Shown: positions 57,130 to 64,000 of the stretch, piece after piece
Layout: each line of letters starts with the position of its first letter
How positions within the stretch are numbered: position 1 is the stretch's first letter
NCBI GenBank assembly: GCA_026119935.1
Contig: JALRMH010000046.1
Span: 1 to 64,000, forward strand
Source: Endothia cerciana
Taxonomy: Eukaryota > Ascomycota > Sordariomycetes > Diaporthales > Cryphonectriaceae
Direction of reading: 5' to 3'
Length of the DNA: 64,000 bases
Position numbers and translations under genes: made by a program
Notes under the pieces: generated by a model
Seen by the model: the letters and a program-made list of their open reading frames with translations, nothing else
Database searches by the model: none
What the model was told of the DNA's origin: nothing

Positions 57130-58562
57130 ATGACGACGACCATCGCCCATGGCCAGTACCCGCAACGGCGGCCCAACGGCCTATGGCGTGGCACGTCTGC
57201 CATGACCATGGGCCTCACGGCATCCCTCTCGAAAGGGTTCTTGAACGGGCTCAATAACGTGGAGGTATCTGGCTTGGACAGCTTCGTGAAGCTGTTGGAG
57301 AGCCGGTCGGATCCCTACGAGAGGCAAAGAGGTCTCATCACGGGTATGGCAGCACGTCTCACCCCAATCTCACCCCCCGACCAGGGCTAACTCACCCCCT
57401 TCATAGTCAGCAACCACATATCAGTGTAAGTGACGCCACAGCCCTAACAAGCAGCACTGGCGCCGTCCGTCCCATCTCACACGCCTGCAGGGTCGATGAT
57501 CCTCTCGTATGGGGCGTGCTCCCCCTCCGCTTCGCCTTCCAGCCCTGGAACCTCCGCTGGGGCCTCGGCGCGCACGACATCTGCTTCAAGAGCAGGGCCC
57601 TCGGCACCTTCTTCACCCTGGGCCAGGTGGTGCCCATCCACCGCAACCTGCACTCGGCCCACGCGGGGCTCTTCCAGCCCTCCATGACCCAGGCGATCCG
57701 TCTGCTCTCCGCGTACCCCTTCAAGACCCTCGCGGGGCACCAGCCCCTGGCGCCCCAGCAGCCCAGGACCGTCACCGTGCAGTCCCTCCTCGCCGACCTC
57801 CGCGACCCCTTCACCGAGGGCGGGCTCACCTACTCCACCACCGGGGAGGACGTGCACACCGCGCCCTCGGCGTTCCTGTCGAACCGCCACGCGTGGGTGC
57901 ACGTCTTCCCCGAGGGCCTGGTGCACCAGCACCCGGAGCGGCAGATGCGCTACTTCAAGTGGGGGGTCGCGAGGCTGATCCTCGAGGCCGAGCCCATGCC
58001 CGACGTCGTCCCCATGTTCATCGACGGCACCTGTGAGGTGATGAACGAGAACCGGGGCTGGCCGAGGTTCGTGCCGAGGGTGGGCAAGGACGTGAGGGTC
58101 GCGTTCGGGGAGAAGCTGGACATGGAGGACACGTTCGGGGACCTGAGGAGGCGGTGGAAGGGCCTCATCGGGAAGGAGGTGGAGAGGAGGGAGGCGGAGA
58201 TCAGGGCGGCCGAGGCCCAGATCGAGAGCGAGATGAGGCTGTCGGAGAAGACGATGGCCGCGGGCAGGCAGGCAGGCCGGCACGGTCTCGTCGCGGCGAG
58301 AGCCCGGCCGCCGCCGAGCGTGAAGAAGCCGGACGTCCTGAGGATAGGCGAGCTGACGGACGAGCTGAAGTATAGCAAGGAGGCCGAGGAGATCCGGGTC
58401 GAGGTTGCGAAGAGGGTGAGGGATGCGGTGCTCAGACTTAGGAAAAGCCTGGGGTACCCGGATGAGGACCCCAGATTCGGGCTGGCGGAGGCGTGGGCGA
58501 GGGATCCCAAGGACACGAAGAAGAGCCCGGTCGACGGGAGCATAGAGAAGCCTAGCACATAG
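57130..58562 (+). CDS. TAZ1: Tafazzin (mitochondrial monolysocardiolipin transacylase)
   Basis: Tafazzin remodels cardiolipin acyl chains in mitochondrial membranes. There are three exons, 57130-57343, 57407-57425 and 57491-58562, giving 434 aa. The middle exon is only 19 nt. Splicing restores VSNHISVVDDPLVWG, the glycerolipid-acyltransferase HX4D motif, which is interrupted by both the second intron and the micro-exon. Downstream blocks are FKSRALGTFFTLGQVVPIHR, HVFPEGLVHQ (block III), FKWGVARLILEAEP, PDVVPMFIDGTCEVMNENRGWPRFVPR and VRVAFGEKL. A charged helical C-terminal tail of about 120 residues is longer than in yeast Taz1 but usual for filamentous fungi. No classical presequence is seen, in line with internal targeting in the family. 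Donors and acceptors are all GT-AG, and the total length is a multiple of three. Confidence 0.93.
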
Positions 58563-58695
58563 AGCGGTTGTATTATACGAGCGACTGGATCATTGCATCA
58601 CTATAGACTAGCCGACGACGAGCTCCCTCGGCCTCAGATGAATTTCACACACCGAATTCTTGACCACGGGGGTTGGCCACCGACCTCACCACCTA

Positions 58696-60027
58696 TCAGA
58701 GTCCGAACAAGGCGACCATGCCGACCGCAACCACCAATCCGAGCACGTTCGATGCGCTCAGGCCATCCAGGACCCTCTGCCTCCAGTCGAGCCCCCCCGC
58801 ACCCACCAGGAACGCCACGGGGGCCACCGGGCGGAGCGTGGCAGCCGCCGCCGAGGACGAGCTCGAGGAGGCCCCCGCGGTGGCCGAGGAGAACTCCGTG
58901 CTGCTCCCGACCGTCGTCGTCGCCGTGGAGCTGCCGCTCGTGATCGTGCTCACGACGGCGGCGGTGCTCACCGGGGTCGAGCTGCCGCCGCCGCCGCCAG
59001 AGGTCGAGTTGGCGCTGCCGCCACCGGAGGCCGTATTGCTACCGGCGCCGCCGCCCCCGGAGATGGTCTCCCCGGCGTACAGCGTGGACGAGCCGACGGT
59101 CGTCTCCACCGCCGACCCGTCGGTGGTCTCGGTGGAGACGATCGGCACGGTGGTCACGGGCGTGCCGGCCTGCGAGCCCGCGGACCCGGAGGAGCCGCCC
59201 GAGCCTGAGGCCGCGGCGGTGGTGGCGGCCGCTTCCGATCCCGCCGCGGCCCCGAAGCCGGAGGAGAAGATGGCAATGTCGGCGAGCGAGGAGCCCGAGG
59301 CCGAGGCTTGGGCTTTTTTTCCGGGACCGGCCGGGGGGAGGTGTCAGCTTCCCAGGGTTTCCGATCGAGAGAGCTTTGTTCCGGGAGGGAGGGGGGTTGG
59401 GGGGGGGGGGGGGACACACCAGACTGGCAGTAGCTCAGGGCGTACGAGCTGACCTGCGAGAGGTCTGTCCCCGAAGGGCACGACTCGCTCGAGCAGTCGC
59501 GGATGCCGTAGGCGAACTCGACCTTGGAGCAGAGGCACGCCGCCGTGGCATCGGGACAGCCGTATTGCGGGCCGTCGGTGATCAGGGCGTTGATGCAGAA
59601 TTGCTGTGGAGGGGAGTCGCGTCAGGTCAGAATTACTGAGGGCAGCACGTGGGCTTTCCGTCCGTCTTTTCTTCTTCCCTGCCCCCCCCCCCCCAAAAAA
59701 AAATATCCAAGGGGGCATGACAAGCACTGGTACTCTGAAAGAGAAACGAAGGGGTGAAGTAGGAGGTCTACAGTATGGGTGTGCCTAGACAGAAAGCCTT
59801 GATTGATTTTGTCGGGGGGTGGGTGGGGGGGGGGGGGTGTTGTCAGCTCGGGATACTTCCCAGCCGTCAAGGGGATCATTGCTTTCTGGAATACCAATTC
59901 TTGCCCCGGAAGCCTGACAGCGGGTGGTGTGGTATGGGAGACTTACAGCGCACTGTGGTAGGTCGGTAAGGGCTTGGGCCCTGATACCAATTACGAAGGC
60001 GGCGAATGTGGCGATAGAGGCCTTCAT
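58696..60027 (-). CDS. GPI-anchored CFEM-domain cell-wall protein
   Basis: CFEM proteins are extracellular, often haem-binding or wall-anchored. There are three exons, 60027-59947, 59603-59420 and 59312-58696, giving 293 aa. MKASIATFAAFVIGIRAQA is a signal peptide. The CFEM domain has the eight expected cysteines: LPQC, AQFC after the first intron, YGC, AAC, LC, DC, SC, SYC. The loop before LCSKVEFAYG includes Asp, the residue that ligates haem in characterised members. A Ser/Thr/Gly-rich stalk follows, then a hydrophobic C-terminus (NVLGLVVAVGMVALFGL), which is a GPI signal; likely anchor sites are the small residues before it (LSASN). The second acceptor is AAAG at 59313; an AG six bases later (59307) would delete two residues. 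The first intron is 343 nt, long for a fungus. Both introns contain G/C homopolymers. Confidence 0.88.
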
Positions 60028-60815
60028 GTTTGAATGACTGGTTTTTCTCCCTCTGAAACGGAAGATTATCTCGATCTCTCGTGGGATGTCTTGCTGGGCA
60101 AGGGCCCCCAAGGTGGGGAGGAAGAACGGGCGAAGGCATCTTTAAGGCCGTGGTCTAAACACAAGCCTGCTATGAAGCGCTCCTGGAAGGGGTAAACAAC
60201 GTCGATGACGATTCGCTCTGTTTCCGGAATCCAGGCATGTCTCAGCCCTTGTTCTAGACTTGTGGTTCCAGCTCCGGATATGATGTCCCCCGCGCCGTTG
60301 AGGCCGTCGGTAGCTGACCAAGATACTTTCGTGCTAGTTGAAAAGCAGCCCAGGTGGCCCCTGATGACCGCCAGGTTCCTATTCCGTCCGTTGTGGTCTG
60401 TAGGTTTGTAGCACCATGGTAGTGCATTCCTGTGATGTGCATGCCTATGCACAAGTATTGGAATGTTATGTTTATGTAGTGCCCCAGCTATCATCCTTAC
60501 ACCCTCACGACAATAACTTTCTGAGATTGCCCTCTCGCCACACCACCTCCCGGTGGACACAAATGCCTGTCCACGCTGACCTGATTTGGCCGCCGCGACT
60601 GCGCCAGACTTACGACGGGGGGTGTGCAGAAACGAAGGCAAGAAGTCAAAAAGAATTACACGCGAATCTGCTGAGCCCACCGACCGGTTTTGAACCTGGT
60701 TTACCGCCCACCCCGAACTCCTCGCGAAATATATATACAGAAAAAGAAAAAGAGAAACAATTGTTAAAACGTCGAATATTTTTGACAGATGATTGGACAT
60801 TCGAGGGGGGTCGCC
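60028..60815. other. Intergenic region, no gene seen
   Basis: This lies between the CFEM gene start and the 3' end of the second Zn2Cys6 gene, both on the minus strand. Frames are short and featureless. An AT-rich patch lies near 60727-60785. Confidence 0.55.
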
Positions 60816-63240
60816 TCACTCCTCCTTCCCACTGGAGTCCTCACCACCCAAGCCAGGCTCGGCCTTGAGGACCCCCTCCGGCACGAGCTGGTCCAGGCTC
60901 GCGCGGTGGTTCCTGGACACCTCGGCCAGGGATTTCGCGTGGAGCATGCCCAGCTCGTGCCACGCCGTCTCCATGACGTCGACCGCCCACCTCCACACCT
61001 CGTGCGGCACGCCCGGCGCGCACGCCGCCGTCTGGAGGTGGAACATGAGGTGCGGGATGCCCACGGAGCCGGCGCCGGCCCCGCCGTGCGTCTGGATCGC
61101 GTCGAGGTGGCTCCACGTCAGGCTCGGGTGCTTGTAGTGCGTCGGCACCGACGTCAGCACGTCGACCGCCAGCCGGCAGATCGTCCCCCGCATGCGGTCC
61201 TGCTGGGCCGGCGACACCACGCCGGCCGCCGACAGGGGGTGCCGCTCGACGAACTCGAGGAGCATCTGGTTCGCCAGGATGCGCGCCCACCGGTAGTGGC
61301 TCCAGATGCGTGACGTCCACACGTCCGCGTAGCGGTGGTAGGCGTTCCGGAAGACGGCGTCGGGCGGGAAGTGCCCGTCCGTGCACGCCCGGTAGATCCA
61401 CTTGCCCTCCTGCGAGGCCTCCCAGCCGCCCATGGCCTCGTCGACTGCCAGCAGCTGCCGCATCATGTCGGCGGTGGCGTCGTGCCCGTCGCTGTAGGCG
61501 GTCCAGCGCACCTTGGCGTTCAGCCCCGTGAAACGCGCGAGGATCTTGATGAGCGAGACGGCCGGCTGCTCGTCCTCCGGGAGGAAGCCGGCAGAGATCC
61601 CGTCGCGGACTGGCTCGAAGAATCTGTCAGGCATAGGGCTGCCGCTCTGGACGCAGGGATAGAGCTGTCGGGTCGAGTTAGTCTAGTTTAGTAGGGGCAT
61701 GAGGAGGGACTTGTGGGGCCGGTCCGGGATGGGACTGATGTGTGTGTGCCACGCGCGGGGGAGAGAGAGAGAGAGAGCGGCCTCACCAGAGAATAACAAA
61801 GCTGCAGGAGACCCCTGGTCCCGTTCGCTGGGACGGAACGGATGGGCAGTGCCGTCTTGATCAGAGCCATACAGCCCATCAGGTGTACCCTCGCGTTCTC
61901 GTGGGACATATGCGACATGTGGACACACTAGACCAAGAAGACCACACCGTCAGCCCGACCGCGCTCGGGGAAGACGCGAGCTGGGGACCCGCAACGGGAT
62001 AGTAGGTACGCTAATTTACCTGGTACAGCGCGAGCATTATCGTCGTTCTGATGGCCGTCTCCAGGTTCTTGACCGGATCGCGCAAGACCTCGTTTGTCGA
62101 CTTCAGCGCCTCGCCGTACTTGACCCTGGACAGATGCTGCATCTCCTTGTCATCGTTCCGGTTACCCAGTGCGGCGAGCCCCAGGGCCGCCATGGCCGCC
62201 TGCGACGAGGGGTGCTCGAACCATCCTAGACTGCCCAGCTCTTCTGGGCTCCTGACCTCATCTGGATACCCGAGGAGGTAGTGGTCGGCGTAGAATGATA
62301 CACCTATTTCTGAAGGTGGCGTGGCGAGTCTTCGATACGGTCCTCCGGGTATACTGAGTGTCTCGAGGCGGTTGGCTGGCGCTCGCTGGACGGTTCCGGC
62401 GTGGCCCGGTATTATTGGTGAGCGACTTTGACTTCTCGTACCTGCCTGTGATGATTTTGTCGATGCTGGAGATGTAGATGGAACTGAGACGGGGGGTGTC
62501 GGCATTGCTGCTGATTCTGGTCCTCTTGATGACCCGGGGCGAGTGGTTGAGCCCCTGGGCCTCGCCGGGGCGGTCTTCGCAGTGCTGGAGGACGACGACG
62601 CTTGCGATGATGAGTCGTCCACGCCCCATGCGGCGCGAACCCTCTTCTCCACCTTGCCCGTCTCGTCTCTGAACATCAATGACAGCTGGTCCCGGTAGCC
62701 AGGGCACGCTTTCGATAGGCGGGAGCATTGTGTGCACTCAGGTTGTCTTCTGTCGCACTAAACCATCGCGGTCAGCGGCTAGAACACCTCACCGGCCCGT
62801 CTCCCACCTGGCTCGGGAATCGATGGGTGTGTCTCCGGCGAGGAAATCAAGGTGAGTTGGGCAGATTCTTGACGGTTCTGAGGGTGTCAAAAGGGCCGGA
62901 CCCGCACGGGCGGGCCCGAGAGGCGTCAGATGCGCGGCAGTCCATGCTCGTCGAGGGCATGCAGGCAAAAATATATTGAACATGCGTTAAGGGACGCTCA
63001 CGAGTCATGACGGGGCCCGCCACCTCTGTCGTCGAATGGTGACGGATGATCTCGAACGGCGAATCCCAGCGGTGTGGTGGACAAGCCCCGCGGGCTCTTA
63101 TGAGGGCTCGGGATAGGGACGAATAAGGCCAGGCCGGGGGAAGAGGGGATGGGGGGAGGGGGGGAATTCGCGGAACATACCTTGATACGGCGCTTACGGC
63201 ATGACAAGCAGCCTAGCGAGGCCTTCCCACAATACACCAT
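60816..63240 (-). CDS. Zn2Cys6 transcription factor (second)
   Basis: This is a predicted nuclear regulator. There are four exons: 63240-63181, 62757-62020, 61927-61787 and 61664-60816, giving 595 aa in one frame. The cluster is split by the first intron, between Lys20 and Cys21. After splicing the cysteines are at 11, 14, 21, 28, 31 and 38, canonical spacing, in GCLSCRKRRIK-CDRRQPECTQC. A linker of about 100 residues rich in Ser, Thr and Pro follows. Then comes the fungal regulatory region: FYADHYLLGYP, RVKYGEALKSTNEVL, ATRTTIMLALYQ-type helices, HENARVHLMGCMALIKTALP and FTGLNAKVRWT. The first intron is 423 nt, by far the longest in the window, but TTTAG-TGC gives an exact zinc-cluster join. 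No target can be inferred. Confidence 0.85.
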
Positions 63241-64000
63241 AGTCAAGACCAGGTCGTGCAGTCGCTCCTCCTGGTCCCGATGCGTTGGCACCCGTATCAG
63301 GCTGCCGGTAGTAATAACGTGGCGAACGGTTTTCCCCAAAGGGAAATCGTGGTCGAGGGCGTAGGGGGCAGGTATGGGGTGGCCTGCCTTAGGGTATGCT
63401 TCCGTCTGGTTCGTCGAGCCAATACCGAGAACCCCCTTCTCTACGTCTTCCTGCTACTGTCAGACCCTACTGAGGATAGACGTTGGCGGCTCCGGTGTGA
63501 TGGGCGGGAACGGGATCAGGGGCAGAGGAGGCCAGATCGGGAGTTCAAATAGGCAAGTGTTTCGTGTGAGGGAACAGTGTGTAAGTAGGCAGGTAGGGTA
63601 CTATGTATGCGTGTGGCGGGACTAAGCCGTTAGGGGCCCTGTCGAAAGGAGGTTGAAGGGGGTACACAGAACGACCACGCCTGTATGGCAGTACACCCGG
63701 CTTGCAGAACCGACCTCGGGACTGTGCTCCATCAAGCAGTCGAGTCCATCCCGTCGTGGGTCTGGGTGGGACAAGCCGGCAGAGGCGGACGGATGAGGCG
63801 GGGCGAGACTGGTCGCAGTACCTACCTGCGCGTGATGAGACCCGTACGTACGTATCCCTTCCGAGGGTGTGCGGATACGCCTATGTGGGGGTGGGGTGGG
63901 TGATGTAAGTCCGTGAGTGAGTGAGTGAGTGAGTGAGTGAGCGAGTGACCGACCAGGAGTCGCGACCGTCAGCGCCGGCTGCCCGGCTGTGATGGGTGAG
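63241..64000. other. Intergenic region at the window end
   Basis: This is upstream of the second Zn2Cys6 gene and should include its promoter. No gene is seen. A tetranucleotide repeat lies near the end. Confidence 0.6.
63912..63948. repeat. (GAGT)n microsatellite
   Basis: About eight GAGT units, the last ones degenerate. Confidence 0.92.

Overview
The window is nuclear DNA of a filamentous ascomycete, most likely a Sordariomycete. The genes are broken by short GT-AG introns, mostly 50-120 nt. They include typical Pezizomycotina families: two Zn2Cys6 transcription factors, a GH131 glucanase, a CFEM/GPI protein, a Bni4 homologue and a PSTAIRE Pho85 kinase. A single dispersed 5S rRNA gene sits between protein genes, as is usual in Sordariomycetes. 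Coding exons are mostly GC-rich with C/G third positions. No rRNA operon, CRISPR array, recognisable transposon or telomere repeat was seen.

Layout. 1-17 kb: acetoacetyl-CoA synthetase (+), vacuolar/endosomal Na+/H+ exchanger (-), SUT-type sugar/H+ symporter (+), secreted GH131 glucanase (+), small secreted tandem-motif protein (-), five-exon Zn2Cys6 regulator (-). 16.8-24.9 kb: gene-poor stretch with triplet microsatellites. 24.9-32.2 kb: Bni4-like protein (+), tRNA-dihydrouridine synthase Dus1 (+), coiled-coil protein of unknown function (-). 32.2-42.8 kb: by eye AT-richer, with an eight-exon SLIP-GC-like large GTPase (-) and a disordered protein with a PP1-docking motif (+). 44-52 kb: Pho85-type CDK (+) with an open frame beyond its stop codon, a secreted protein (-), 5S rRNA (+), and a multipass membrane protein gene (-) carrying three apparent lesions. 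53-64 kb: cytochrome b561-like protein with a long RS-rich tail (+), tafazzin (+), GPI-anchored CFEM protein (-), second Zn2Cys6 regulator (-).

How the genes relate. The sugar symporter, GH131 glucanase, secreted protein and Zn2Cys6 factor at 8-17 kb could form a loose plant-carbohydrate unit, but that is inferred only from adjacency. Most other genes are housekeeping: acetoacetate activation, ion homeostasis, tRNA modification, cardiolipin remodelling, phosphate/cell-cycle signalling and septum/chitin targeting.

Method and limits. Exon joins were derived by hand from splice-site consensus, reading-frame continuity and recall of family motifs. Where all exons of a gene sum to a multiple of three and restore a family motif, the join is considered firm. 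Uncertain joins are named in the entries. No database search was run. The points most worth checking are the Pho85 frame that continues after its TAG, the G/C homopolymers that recur inside introns, the lesions in the membrane-protein gene, the compensated 5S variant and the repeated-motif secreted protein.
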